NCBI RefSeq assembly: GCF_900168115.1
Contig: NZ_FUZC01000016.1
Coordinates: 1-64,000 of the forward strand
Length of the DNA stretch: 64,000 nucleotides
Origin: Salegentibacter salinarum
Lineage (GTDB): Bacteria > Bacteroidota > Bacteroidia > Flavobacteriales > Flavobacteriaceae
Direction of reading: 5' to 3'
Positions 19,588 through 28,844 of this stretch are shown piece by piece. Position numbers and translations under genes: made by a program. Position 1 is the first letter of the stretch, and the number at the start of each line of letters is the position of its first letter. The notes beneath the pieces are model-generated. The model was not told the origin of the DNA. It saw nothing but the letters and a program-made list of their open reading frames with translations, and made no database searches.

Positions 19588-20552
19588 AAAAGACTATTTT
19601 TATAAAATCTCAATAAATTTCTTGTATGAAAGGGCCTCAAAAATTGACTATAGGTATAAACCTTCTTATTAATTCCACTTTCCCTAGATTTCATAAGATC
19701 TTCACACATACATGCGATATGGTGAAAACATACTTCTTTAGAAAACCACATTTCCCAGTTTTTTCTAGCTAACCTCCCCATTTTTCGAGCTTCTCCCTTC
19801 TTTTCCAATAGTATATCTGGTATTTCTTGAATATCCTTTTCTGCCACACGTAAGGAAAATTCATCCCAATCCGGCCCCCTCATAGGAACCCAGTCATCTG
19901 AGATAATAACAGGAGTTATCCCCATTTCCATGGCTTCATACAAACGGTAAGAATTTACTCCTTCCCCTCTAGGGCATAGTATAAAGTGACTGTTTAAGGA
20001 AACATCCGCATATTCTTTCTCAACTATTTTTTTTGTATTTGAATCCAATTCCCACAGGTTTATAGCGCTACTATCTTTAACAAAACTGTTAGAGTAATTT
20101 AGGTCCAGAATCCTTTGTCTGATCGTGTGAGTCCTTGCAGCTCCAATAAAAGAAAATAAAAATTCCCTTTCAGTACTTTCTTCTCTAAAAAGAACAGATT
20201 CATTTTTATATTGCTTAGCTATATAAGGTCCAGATCTCACCAATCTTTTTCTATAGTATCGACTTTCGATTGATGGCAAAATGCTTGGTAACAAGGGTAA
20301 AGGTTTATCTATATCAGTATAGAGAATTGACTTATGGGGGTATTGTTTATATAAATCATTTTTTAGTACTTTAAAAAAATACGGATCTTCAGGTGGGTGA
20401 TGTTCGGTAAATAATATAATATCCGCAGCGTCCGGATCATCTGAAACAGAATGTTCTTTAAACGTATCTAATCTGGCAGACTCCTTTAACCATGAAACTG
20501 CAAAATTTTGAGAATGATGATAAGGATATGCAGAAGTAAGAAATAAATTCAT
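19584..20552 (-). CDS. Exostosin-like (GT47-type) glycosyltransferase
   Basis: This 322-aa protein matches the exostosin pattern: HFILCPRGEGVNSYRLYEAM with GITPVIISDDWVPMRGPDW, around residues 195-240. The first part of that signature is the conserved nucleotide-sugar pocket of the family. The N-terminal half has YPYHHSQNF and LFTEHHPPEDPYF. In bacteria these enzymes appear in capsule and exopolysaccharide clusters. Donor specificity varies (glucuronate, galactose, xylose, arabinose), and here UDP-xylose made by the cluster is one possible donor, which is speculation. The gene is separated from its upstream neighbour by 111 bp that contain a hairpin. Confidence 0.83.
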   Translation of the reverse strand: MNLFLTSAYPYHHSQNFAVSWLKESARLDTFKEHSVSDDPDAADIILFTEHHPPEDPYFFKVLKNDLYKQYPHKSILYTDIDKPLPLLPSILPSIESRYYRKRLVRSGPYIAKQYKNESVLFREESTEREFLFSFIGAARTHTIRQRILDLNYSNSFVKDSSAINLWELDSNTKKIVEKEYADVSLNSHFILCPRGEGVNSYRLYEAMEMGITPVIISDDWVPMRGPDWDEFSLRVAEKDIQEIPDILLEKKGEARKMGRLARKNWEMWFSKEVCFHHIACMCEDLMKSRESGINKKVYTYSQFLRPFHTRNLLRFYKNSLL

Positions 20553-20594
20553 TTAACTATTTTGTTTTGAAACAGTAGCTTAGGTTTGTTTTAA

Positions 20595-20640
20595 TTTAAA
20601 AATCACTGGTAGGAGTTTTCAACTCCTACAAAGTGCTATC
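20595..20640 (-). terminator. Intra-operon hairpin, possible attenuator or weak terminator
   Basis: Between two glycosyltransferase genes there is a perfect 9-bp stem (GTAGGAGTT / AACTCCTAC, 20609-20629) with a 3-nt loop. CACT and AGTG extend it after a small internal loop. In the direction of transcription (minus strand) it is followed by ATTTTTAAATT, a short T-tract. It has the form of a rho-independent terminator but lies inside the operon, so partial termination or RNA processing is more likely. Confidence 0.5.
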
Positions 20641-20663
20641 TTTTAAGGTAGATTTAAAATAAA

Positions 20664-21575
20664 TTATACTTGGGAAGTATGATTAGGAGAATATTCCTTT
20701 CGAATTTTTTGAAGCTCCTCTTGAGTAACAAAAAGTGTTCTTATTAAAAGATCGAGATGAATCGCTCTGTGAGAAAGGTTAAACAATATACCTCTCCCTT
20801 TAAATTTATAAAAGTTAGCTAGTGTATCTAGCACAATATCTTTTATTAATTGTTTTAAAAAGAAAAATGGACTATGTGCTTTAAAAAGATCTTCATCTTT
20901 AATAATGAATTTCCAATAAGATTCTTTGTAAAATTTTCGGGTCTTCCAAAAGTTCAAGGAATCTACTTTTCGCCAGGGATGACAAACTGCTGCCTTTGGG
21001 AGAAATAAAGAAGAGAATCCTAGCGATTTTATTCGATAGCTAAAATCCATATCCTCAAAATAGAACTTGAAATTTTCATCGAACCCTCCCAATTTCCAAT
21101 ATAATTCTCGGGAGACCATAAAATTACAAGAAGGCATTTGCCCTCCAGTCTCATTAATTGGAGCTACTTCATTAAATGCCATTTTCAGTTTATCGGGATA
21201 GGTTCGTCCTTCAAAAACCATAATTCCAGGATTACTTTGCTCAGCTTTATCATATTCTTTAATCCAATTTGGATCTGGCAGGCAATCGTCATCTGTAAAT
21301 ATCAACCATTTTCCTTTTGCCACTCTGGCCCCATTATTCCTATTTGCTGCAGGCCCTCTACCAGCACCTTTAGTCCATTTCACAAAAGGAAAATTTAATT
21401 CAATCATAGATTCTGCCGTGCTTATTTCCCCATCATCGGTCACGATTATTTCAATCTCACCTAATGAGTAATACTGCTTAGAAAGCCTTTCTAAACATTC
21501 TGCCAGTAATTCATTTCTATGGCATGTCGGGATTATTACACTAAATTTCAAGTTACTCATAGTTATTACCTTCAC
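20664..21575 (-). CDS. Family 2 glycosyltransferase
   Basis: The 303-aa enzyme shows SVIIPTCHRNELLAECLERL and VTDDGE at the N-terminus, and the metal-binding FTDDDCLPDPNW near residue 95. GGFDENFKFYFEDMDFSYRI, at about 165-185, holds the ED catalytic base typical of rhamnosyl/galactosyl-type family 2 members. The start could be either ATG at residue 1 or the one at residue 6 (MSNLKF). It is the first glycosyltransferase gene after the pyruvyl-transferase-like gene. The specific linkage is unknown. Confidence 0.9.
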   Translation of the reverse strand: MKVITMSNLKFSVIIPTCHRNELLAECLERLSKQYYSLGEIEIIVTDDGEISTAESMIELNFPFVKWTKGAGRGPAANRNNGARVAKGKWLIFTDDDCLPDPNWIKEYDKAEQSNPGIMVFEGRTYPDKLKMAFNEVAPINETGGQMPSCNFMVSRELYWKLGGFDENFKFYFEDMDFSYRIKSLGFSSLFLPKAAVCHPWRKVDSLNFWKTRKFYKESYWKFIIKDEDLFKAHSPFFFLKQLIKDIVLDTLANFYKFKGRGILFNLSHRAIHLDLLIRTLFVTQEELQKIRKEYSPNHTSQV

Positions 21576-21615
21576 TATTTCGCTAAAGATTATTAGCGTA
21601 TTGCATTCCTATGAT

Positions 21616-22518
21616 TTATTTGGACTTTTGAAGAAAACCATAGGTAGATTTTATCATTTCTATTTTTTCAAGAAGCTGTTCGATCTTTCGATCTAATAAC
21701 CTTTCGCTACTTAAGAACTGTTGCTTTGACTTTAATCCGACAAATTGTTTAACCACATTTCTATTCAAGAAATTATCCTGGTAAGTTTCATATATTTTGC
21801 TCATACCCCTCACGTGTAGATCTTTCTCTTTTGCTTTAAATTTTGCTGTAATTTTTTGAATTATCATCTGGCTGGAATAAATCGAGGGAAGGTTGTTGGG
21901 TCTATATTCTAGCGCCAATGATTCCGTCCAGTCCCTCCACTTGAATTCATTAATAGTTGGATAAAGTTTTACCGGTATCCAGGGAACTCTTAATGTATCT
22001 GCTACAATAGCTCCATGCATAGCCTCTGCAATTACAACTTTAGATTGTGAAATTTGCTTTAAGATCACTTGAATGTCTCCAGCAGGATCTATATAATTAT
22101 ACCCCGCCTCCTTGCATATTCTTTTCCAGTCGTTAAAATGAATACTCGCATGATGAGGCATAAAAGAATAATCAAAAATCTTTATTTCATTCGGGAAATA
22201 CATTTCCCTCAATAATGCAGCACCGTCAGTTATTCCTAGTTTTGAATCCAGCCCCAGTACTTTTGCCGTCAAAGGACCCCGAACACAAGAAATTTCGTAG
22301 CTTTTATCAATTTTAGGCAAATCGCCATAATACGCATACCCTGTGCTAAAAACAATTTTTCTCGTTTCAGGCGGAAATTCTAAATGTAATATAGATCCAA
22401 TACCTAAAAATATCTCATCCTTATTTGCGTCAAAAAAACCCGGAAAAAACCTATTAAGGATTAAGGGATTTAGTGCATCTCCAAAATTAGGAACCTTCTG
22501 AAAGTAAATTAACTTCAT
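21616..22518 (-). CDS. Polysaccharide pyruvyl transferase family protein
   Basis: The 300-aa product begins MKLIYFQKVPNFGDALNPLI, the N-terminal NFGD signature of the family that transfers pyruvate from phosphoenolpyruvate to a sugar as a ketal. FLGIGSIL, SCVRGPLTAKVLG and the conserved AEAMHGAIVADTLRVPW, around residue 170, also fit. The ketal would add negative charge to the polysaccharide. Some members act as glycosyltransferases, so the activity is not proven. The gene overlaps the end of the flippase gene by 32 bp. Confidence 0.85.
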   Translation of the reverse strand: MKLIYFQKVPNFGDALNPLILNRFFPGFFDANKDEIFLGIGSILHLEFPPETRKIVFSTGYAYYGDLPKIDKSYEISCVRGPLTAKVLGLDSKLGITDGAALLREMYFPNEIKIFDYSFMPHHASIHFNDWKRICKEAGYNYIDPAGDIQVILKQISQSKVVIAEAMHGAIVADTLRVPWIPVKLYPTINEFKWRDWTESLALEYRPNNLPSIYSSQMIIQKITAKFKAKEKDLHVRGMSKIYETYQDNFLNRNVVKQFVGLKSKQQFLSSERLLDRKIEQLLEKIEMIKSTYGFLQKSK

Positions 22519-23815
22519 CTTTTGTCTTTTTTAAACCTATGAATCCAACAAGGACTTTGTTTGAAAGATTAAACACACTTAATATTATTGCGTAAATAAG
22601 TACGTTATAAGTGGTGCTTAGGTCCATTTTAAAAATTAAAAATATCTGCAACAGGATATTAGATGAGATACTAACTATTGGGATCCAATACCACAACCAT
22701 TTTCTTGAACAATTCATATCCCACATGACCACATTGAGGAAAATGATTGCGGAATTAAGTACTAGCAGGCCTACTTCGCGATCTAAATGATCATATTTAC
22801 TACCCATTATCCATAAAAATGGTTGAGGGAACAGGAATGCGATGATTGATAGTAATGCTGCAATTGCTAGAGCCCCTGAGATAATTGAAAAATATTTTTT
22901 ACTTAGGCCCTCATTGGGCTGCCTTGCTAGAAAGGGAACGATTAAAGTTGAGCTCGCTGCATTCAAAATAAAAAATATCTGTCCCACCCTTCCTAAGGCT
23001 CCTACCTCTGCAATATTCTGGGTATTGCCAAAAATGCTTATAAGAAAAAGGGCAATTTGTGCACTAAAAGCTGAATAGATAATTCCGGGCATTACCGGTT
23101 TTACGTACTGCAGCATTTCTTTTTTAGTTTCAGAAGGGCTGCTCGATGGTTCTGCTATATACTCCTGAGACCTATTTTTATAGTGTTTTCCATTATACCA
23201 TATCAAAAAACTTGTACCCAAAGCAGCCAACCAGGCATTGATAATTGAAAAAAGGGCAAGGATTCCCAGAAAGCTTAGGCGGAATAGAGCGCTTTTTAAT
23301 TGTATCCTGTAAAAATTCTTAAGTTTTGCGTGTATTATTAATGGGGTTGCATAAAAGGCACTGTTTCCCGAAAGATATAAATTGCTTAAAATGGCAATCA
23401 ATAATAATAATGTTATATAAAAAGGCCAATTATGATGAGCAGTTATAACTGGAAAACCTACTAAACAGGTTGCTCCAACAACAGCAAAAAGCCTATTTCT
23501 AAAAAATTTACCGGCTTTTATATAACCACCTAAGACCTCCTTATCATAAATCCTTGATCCAACTAGTGCTATTACAGAACCGGAAAAACCCAACTCCACT
23601 AAAACCTGGGCAGTAGATTGAAAAGCAAAGGCTACACTATATTGAGCATATTGCTCTACTGTCAACCATCTTATAAGAAGAAACCCGGTAAATAATTGAA
23701 CAAATTGTACGACCCCCTGACCGACCAGGAAAGAACTTATTAGCCTTATTTGACCTTTAGTTATAAAAGATCCGCTTTCAATCTTAATACTTATACTTTG
23801 AAGCAGATCCTTCAT
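22487..23815 (-). CDS. Wzx-like lipid-linked oligosaccharide flippase
   Basis: The 442-aa protein has about twelve membrane helices and resembles the polysaccharide biosynthesis (MATE-like) transporters. The opening ISSFLVGQGVVQFVQLFTGFLLIRWLT (shown here as one helix region) and the LVELGFSGSVIALVGS loop are typical. It would flip undecaprenyl-linked repeat units across the inner membrane for the Wzy-like polymerase. Length is somewhat short for the family but complete. It is followed with a 32-bp overlap by the pyruvyl-transferase-like gene and preceded by fcl with a 37-bp gap. Confidence 0.87.
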   Translation of the reverse strand: MKDLLQSISIKIESGSFITKGQIRLISSFLVGQGVVQFVQLFTGFLLIRWLTVEQYAQYSVAFAFQSTAQVLVELGFSGSVIALVGSRIYDKEVLGGYIKAGKFFRNRLFAVVGATCLVGFPVITAHHNWPFYITLLLLIAILSNLYLSGNSAFYATPLIIHAKLKNFYRIQLKSALFRLSFLGILALFSIINAWLAALGTSFLIWYNGKHYKNRSQEYIAEPSSSPSETKKEMLQYVKPVMPGIIYSAFSAQIALFLISIFGNTQNIAEVGALGRVGQIFFILNAASSTLIVPFLARQPNEGLSKKYFSIISGALAIAALLSIIAFLFPQPFLWIMGSKYDHLDREVGLLVLNSAIIFLNVVMWDMNCSRKWLWYWIPIVSISSNILLQIFLIFKMDLSTTYNVLIYAIILSVFNLSNKVLVGFIGLKKTKDEVNLLSEGS

Positions 23816-23852
23816 AGTTTTTAAATAGCTGGTTGTCCCGCTTTCAGATGAC

Positions 23853-25016
23853 CTAAGCTTTCAATTTGGATTCCATTTTTTTATAAATACTATACTTATA
23901 CCAACTATACAAACTTTCTATTCCCTCGTCTAATTCAACCTGAGCCTTCCAGCCTAAAGCCTCCAGCTTGGAAATATCTGTTAATTTGCGATAGGTACCA
24001 TCCGGCTTTTCCGTATTAAAAAAAAACTCTCCTTTAAATCCAATTATCCTTTTTGTCATTTCTGCTAATTGAGCGATGGATACTTCTTTACCCGTTCCTA
24101 TGTTAATATGAGTATTACGAACCTCCTGAATTGCACTCTCATTATCCTCTTGAATTGATACAATATCCTGAAAATTCCTGTTTTCCATTAAAAAGATGCA
24201 CGCCTCTGCCATTTCTTCGCTCCACATAAACTCTCGATAGGGGGTCCCAGTTCCCCATATTTCAATGGAAACCACTTTCTTAGAGTTATCTATCTGGTAT
24301 TTTGCTCTTTTTATTCTTACACCAAATTTTTCTAAAACACTTAAAATTTCAGTTTTTTTAGCGTTACCATTAATTCCTTCTATAGGCCGGGAGTTTAGAT
24401 CTTCTTTAATTTTAAACCAATCATCTTCCTCCAGGGCCTTGCCCAAATAAATCTTTCTTATTAAGGCTGGTAAAACATGGGCCGTTTCAAGATTAAAGTT
24501 ATCTGCAGGGCCATATAAATTCGTTGGCATCGCGCTTATAAAATTTGTCCCATACTGAAGATTATAACTTTCGCACAATTTAATTCCCGCTATTTTAGCA
24601 ACAGCATAAGGTTCATTGGTGTATTCTAATGGTCCTGTTAGTAAATATTCTTCTTTAATTGGCTGTTTACAGTTTTTCGGATAAATGCAGGTGCTTCCTA
24701 AAAACATCAACTTCTTAACATTATTAAGGTATGAGTGATGAATTATATTATTTTGTATCATACTATTTTCATACAGAAATTCTGCCCGATAATTATTGTT
24801 TGCTATAATCCCTCCTACTTTTGCTGCAGCCAGGAAAACGTATTCCGGCTTCTCTTCTCTAAAAAATTCTTCAACAGCAATACAATCCATTAATTCAAGC
24901 TCCTTATGAGTTCTGGTTATTATTTGAGAAAAGCCTTTAAATTCTAGCTGCTTCAGAATAGCACAGCCAACCAGACCGGTATGTCCTGCTATGTATATTT
25001 TAGCGTTTTTTTTCAT
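23853..25016 (-). CDS. fcl: GDP-L-fucose synthase, with an internal insertion
   Basis: This enzyme epimerises and reduces the 4-keto sugar made by Gmd to GDP-L-fucose with NADPH. The Rossmann motif is GHTGLVG at residues 8-14. The catalytic site includes LGSTCIYPKNCKQP near 106 and Tyr/Lys in EPYAVAKIAG near 135. MPTNLYGPADNFN and WGTGTPYREFMW are further signatures. At 387 aa it is about 70 longer than E. coli Fcl; the extra length lies at about 190-250, between the ALIRKIYLGK and WGTGTP segments. I recall similar insertions in Bacteroidota homologues. It lies 24 bp after gmd. Confidence 0.95.
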   Translation of the reverse strand: MKKNAKIYIAGHTGLVGCAILKQLEFKGFSQIITRTHKELELMDCIAVEEFFREEKPEYVFLAAAKVGGIIANNNYRAEFLYENSMIQNNIIHHSYLNNVKKLMFLGSTCIYPKNCKQPIKEEYLLTGPLEYTNEPYAVAKIAGIKLCESYNLQYGTNFISAMPTNLYGPADNFNLETAHVLPALIRKIYLGKALEEDDWFKIKEDLNSRPIEGINGNAKKTEILSVLEKFGVRIKRAKYQIDNSKKVVSIEIWGTGTPYREFMWSEEMAEACIFLMENRNFQDIVSIQEDNESAIQEVRNTHINIGTGKEVSIAQLAEMTKRIIGFKGEFFFNTEKPDGTYRKLTDISKLEALGWKAQVELDEGIESLYSWYKYSIYKKMESKLKA

Positions 25017-25040
25017 TAGTTTCTTATTTCTAAATAATTC

Positions 25041-26153
25041 TCATTCATAATAATTCATAACCGTAAAACCAACATCTTTTAAGCACTGTTCTTTTCTCAT
25101 TAAGTTGAGATCACTTTCTACCATTTCCTTAATTAAGTCATTCAATTCAAATTCCGGAACCCAACCTAATTTGTTTTTTGCTTTTGAAGCATCTCCAACA
25201 AGTAATTCTACCTCTGTCGGTCTAAAATATCTGGGATCTATAGATAGAACTTCAGTCCCTGTCGTAATTTTAAAATCAGGATTGTGACAATAAGTTACTA
25301 CGCCTTTTTCATTTATGCCCTTCCCTACAAATTTCAGTTCTATTCCTACCTCTGCAAATGCCAATCTTACAAAATCTCTTACGCTAGTGGTTTTTCCTGT
25401 AGCGATTACCCAATCTTCGGGCTCATCTGCTTGTAAAATCATCCACATCATTCTTACATAATCTTTAGCATGACCCCAGTCACGTTGGGCGTCCAAGTTT
25501 CCCAAGAATATTTTCTCCTGTAAGCCAAGGGCAATTCTGGCAACAGCCCGTGTGATTTTACGTGTAACGAAAGTTTCACCCCTTACAGGCGATTCGTGAT
25601 TAAATAGGATTCCATTACAGGCAAACATATTGTAAGCCTCCCGGTAATTAACAGTTATCCAGTAAGCATATAACTTTGCAACCGCATAAGGACTTCTAGG
25701 ATAGAAAGGTGTAGTCTCAGACTGAGGAACTTCCTGTACTTTCCCATATAATTCGGAACTTGACGCCTGATATATTCGTGTTTTCTTTTCTAAACCGAGT
25801 AACCTAACGGCGTCGAGTATTCTAAGGGTTCCCAATCCATCGGTATTCCCTGTATACTCTGGAATTTCGAAAGATACATGAACGTGGCTCATCGCTGCCA
25901 GATTATAGATTTCATCTGGTTGTATTAACTGAATGAGTCGAATTAAATTGGTGCTATCCGTCATATCACCATAATGCAATATGAAATTACGATTGTTTAC
26001 ATGTGGATCCTGATAAAGATGATCAATTCTATCTGTATTGAATTGGGAGGATCTCCTTTTAATTCCATGAACTAAGTAACCTTTATCTAGCAAAAATTCG
26101 CTTAAATATGCACCATCCTGGCCGGTTATACCTGTGATTAAAGCTGTTTTCAT
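25041..26153 (-). CDS. gmd: GDP-mannose 4,6-dehydratase
   Basis: The 370-aa enzyme makes GDP-4-keto-6-deoxymannose, the first step to GDP-L-fucose. I place the start at the ATG at 26153 ([14 protein letters not shown]), since the longer open frame from 26237 adds 28 residues with no family resemblance. The NADP motif is GITGQDG. The catalytic residues lie in [16 protein letters not shown] and [33 protein letters not shown] and [16 protein letters not shown] are near-invariant in the family. It is the promoter-proximal gene of the cluster, with a leader of about 300 nt if the candidate promoter near 26.48 kb is right. Confidence 0.96.
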   Translation of the reverse strand: MKTALITGITGQDGAYLSEFLLDKGYLVHGIKRRSSQFNTDRIDHLYQDPHVNNRNFILHYGDMTDSTNLIRLIQLIQPDEIYNLAAMSHVHVSFEIPEYTGNTDGLGTLRILDAVRLLGLEKKTRIYQASSSELYGKVQEVPQSETTPFYPRSPYAVAKLYAYWITVNYREAYNMFACNGILFNHESPVRGETFVTRKITRAVARIALGLQEKIFLGNLDAQRDWGHAKDYVRMMWMILQADEPEDWVIATGKTTSVRDFVRLAFAEVGIELKFVGKGINEKGVVTYCHNPDFKITTGTEVLSIDPRYFRPTEVELLVGDASKAKNKLGWVPEFELNDLIKEMVESDLNLMRKEQCLKDVGFTVMNYYE

Positions 26154-26473
26154 TGAAATCTTTTTAGTAAATTTATAATAACGCTTGTGGCTAATGATAT
26201 ATATTAAATTACATGGCTTCGCCGTCGTGAGTCCCATTTTGCTTTTTAAGGGAATTCACTGTAGTGTAAAAGGAATTAGTTGGGGATTTACATAAAAAAG
26301 AAGTGGGGACTTCAATTTTTTTATTATCATCTTTAGATAATAGGGTCATTACAAAAAATCCTAGGGTGATTTTTCGTAGCAGGGTATACAATAAATAAAA
26401 GTAACGGTGGGGGCTTTAATTAGAAGGTAGAGACATCTAATCTTGAAGTAAAAATATAAATAAAGATTGGGAT

Positions 26474-26500
26474 CAAAAGTATTTTTCGATATAATACCAA
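26474..26500 (-). promoter_or_regulatory. Candidate promoter of the polysaccharide operon
   Basis: On the minus strand TACTTTTG at 26474-26481 matches the flavobacterial -7 element TAnnTTTG exactly. A TTG at 26498-26500 lies 16 bp upstream of it, close to the usual 17-23 bp spacing of the -33 element. It faces gmd and would leave a leader of about 310 nt. No other element this good is seen between 26.2 and 26.9 kb. Confidence 0.4.
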
Positions 26501-26535
26501 GATTCTTGTTAATTAGTAATTTAAAAAACAATAAT

Positions 26536-26577
26536 AAATTATAATAATTAACATATAATTATTAATTATTATAATTT
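26536..26577. repeat. Perfect 16-bp inverted repeat upstream of the polysaccharide promoter
   Basis: The arms at 26536-26551 (AAATTATAATAATTAA) and 26562-26577 are exact reverse complements, separated by 10 bp. The repeat lies about 36 bp upstream of the candidate -33 element. It is pure A/T, so chance is a concern, but 16 matching pairs exceed what AT content alone readily gives. It could be an operator, a nucleoid-protein site or a cruciform. Confidence 0.55.
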
Positions 26578-26887
26578 ACCCTATAGTTATCGAATAATAT
26601 AAAAAAAAATGCATTTAAAAAGCTAATTATCCTTTTTAAGCATACGAATTATTTGATTTAAATTAAAATTTTTAACGTATTTATTTGAAGAATTTTCTTA
26701 CAATAAACAATATAGATAAGGTTATTATTTTCTTTCGTTGAGGAGGCTTTGCTTACGTATTGCAGAGCTCGCTTATGTTTAACCCTATTCAGAACAACTT
26801 GATTGACTTTAATAAATAAATTCACTCCATGTTACCATTTCTTAGACCCAATTAAGATTCACAACGAAAAAGGTGGATAGAATAATA
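26578..26887. other. AT-rich intergenic DNA
   Basis: Together with 26154-26577 this makes a long gene-free stretch between gmd and the first recombinase remnant. I see no supported gene or RNA here. Several TAnnTTTG-like strings occur, as expected for AT-rich DNA. Confidence 0.5.
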
Positions 26888-27540
26888 TCAATTTAAAAAA
26901 TCTACCACATTATTCAAAGCCTCATCAGTTTGGGTATTAATAAAATTTGATAGGTACATCATCGTAGTAGTAATTGAGCAATGCCTATAAAGTTGCTGTA
27001 ATAACTGAACAGAAATTTTATCCCCAGATACATTTCCAAAACTAAGTCTTGCAATGTTCATAGTAAGCTTCTTCACAATCCCCAAATATTTTGCAATTCG
27101 AACTAATCGTCTATTAAAATTACGCGTTATGGTTTTTTCTCTTTTTCGAACTTCTATTTGATCATCCAAATTAGTGCCCCTTAATTCTGGAAAAACTAAA
27201 TTACGGGTGGTACTTTTCTGTGGCAGGTACAAGTCTAAAATATTCTGAGCTTTAGTAGGAATTAGAGACACCAGTTTATCATTTTTCTTAATCCTATATT
27301 ATTATCGGTTATCCTTTAAGTCGGTCTATTTTTAATTGAATAATATCTGTTATTCGTACAGAATAACAACTTGATAGCCATATATTTAAAACATGTTGAT
27401 TAGCTTCATTTAAATCCTTTTCATTTTCTAATTTCTTCAGTTCTTCTTTTGTTAGGCCTATTTTTTTAGCTATAAAATTTGAAAAACGGGCGCCCCTTCC
27501 GACGCACTTACGGTATTAAAGAAACGCAAAATAATGGCTG
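26888..27540 (-). pseudogene. Tyrosine recombinase remnant 1 (frameshifted)
   Basis: Two frames together give the catalytic half of a Bacteroidota site-specific integrase. The piece at about 27309-27500 reads GLTKEELKKLENEKDLNEA then NIWLSSCYSVRITDII before a stop. The piece at 26888-27271, open a little further upstream through KNDKLVSLIPTKAQ, continues to the C-terminus with LTMNIARLSFGNVSGDKISV and HCSITTTMMYLSNF. The frame is broken near 27285-27310. The HxxR(H) box has decayed to NIARL, losing both histidines, although the nucleophile Tyr remains. No N-terminal arm- or core-binding domain is left. It must be inactive. It lies downstream of a second recombinase remnant and a tRNA-Pro. Confidence 0.8.
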
Positions 27541-27555
27541 CCAAATTTCCTCCTA

Positions 27556-28672
27556 CTACTTCAAGCCATTCCTTAGAATATATAAATCATGAGATATCTT
27601 AGAATCTACTACCATTGCATAAATCTGGGTGGTCGATAATTTTGTATGTCCCAAAAGTTTAGATAACGTTTCTATGGGAACTCCATTAGCTAAAATTACA
27701 GTTGTGGCAAAAGTATGACGGGCGGAGTGAAAACTTAATTCCTTATTGATTTTTACCGCTTTGGTGACTTCCCTTAGATACTGGTTTGTTTTCTGGTTGG
27801 AATGGACCCGAAATAAAATATCACTCGAATGTACTTTTGGATGATCCTGGTATTTTTCCAGAATTCTTTCGGCTTCCTCCAATAGTGGAATTCTAAGCAT
27901 CTTATTGGTTTTTATCCTTCGGGTGTAGATCAATGTCTTTCCATCCACACCTATCTGAATATGCTTTTTCTTTAGATCCTTCACATCACCATACGGCAAC
28001 CCCGTATAACAGCAGAACAGGAAAATATCACGGTTAATTTTATGGGTATCTCTTTTGAATTTTTGGTTTTTTATTTTTTGTAATTCTTCTTGGGATAGAT
28101 AGATCATATCCACCTGGTCAAAGCGGAGTTTAAACCTTTTGGTTAGGTTCTTTTCAATCCAGACTAAATCTTCGGCCAGGCGCATCAATTTTTTAAAGCG
28201 TTCCAAATGTTTCATTATTTTGGAAGCTGGGCAAGTCTCTTATGTGATTTTCAAATCCCAATGTAAATTGGTAATTAATCTGTTTTAATTAAATATCTGG
28301 AGTATGATACTGGGCTTTAAAAAATCTTTGAGGTAATTTTCCGTAGTTGTATAGTTTTTCATTGTAACATACTTTAAAACCTTGCCCATTTTCCTCTTAT
28401 AATATTTGATCAAATAAATGAGTGTATAATGTTGCTGGTCACTCCCCAGAAATCTAGTTTTGACCGTCTCCGTCGTTACAAGCATCCCATCTTCTACAAG
28501 ACTGTCATGGGTTTCATAGAGTTACGCCTTGGTTTCATCAATTTTTTTATTGATGAGTCGGCTTTCAGAACAGTTACCGGTAAGTTTGCTGGCAGCTTGA
28601 TTCCACTTGTCAATCGAAATATTACGTTTTAAACTGATTTCAAGGGATTTACCGTTTACGGTAAATCAGGCT
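27556..28672 (-). pseudogene. Tyrosine recombinase remnant 2 (nonsense codon and frameshifts)
   Basis: Three pieces rebuild a full-length Bacteroidota integrase. The N-terminal piece (about 28555-28672) reads FTVNGKSLEISLKRNISIDKW without a start codon in frame, and a TAA interrupts it after DETKA. The same frame goes on to GKVLKYVTMKNYTTTENYL and stops at 28285. A short piece (FENHIRDLPSFQN) follows in another frame. The catalytic domain (219 aa, 27556-28215) is still open, with RHTFATTVILANG, LLGHTKLSTTQIYA and the HSAR box. The Arg I position is TGLPYGDV, lacking Arg as in IntDOT-type recombinases. The gene is broken but was of the kind that moves conjugative elements. Confidence 0.85.
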
Positions 28673-28844
28673 TAGAGGATAGCTGATTCTGGTTGTTGTT
28701 TCTTCTTTGGGATTATAAAAGAAATGGAAAAGGTTTGACTGGTACGCCTAGCTTTGTTGTTTAAATGAAACAATTAATTAAGGCGAAAGTCAAACTACCA
28801 ATACATAATTATGGGGTACCGGTAAGCTAAAAATACAAAAAAAT

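Noticed and set aside
26154-26237. Longer start for gmd
   Set aside because: The extra 28 residues do not resemble the family; MKTALITG at 26153 is the usual start.
26209-26391. 60-codon open frame in the leader of gmd
   Set aside because: No recognisable features, basic and low in structure, and it overlaps the region between the candidate promoter and gmd. Not supported as a gene.
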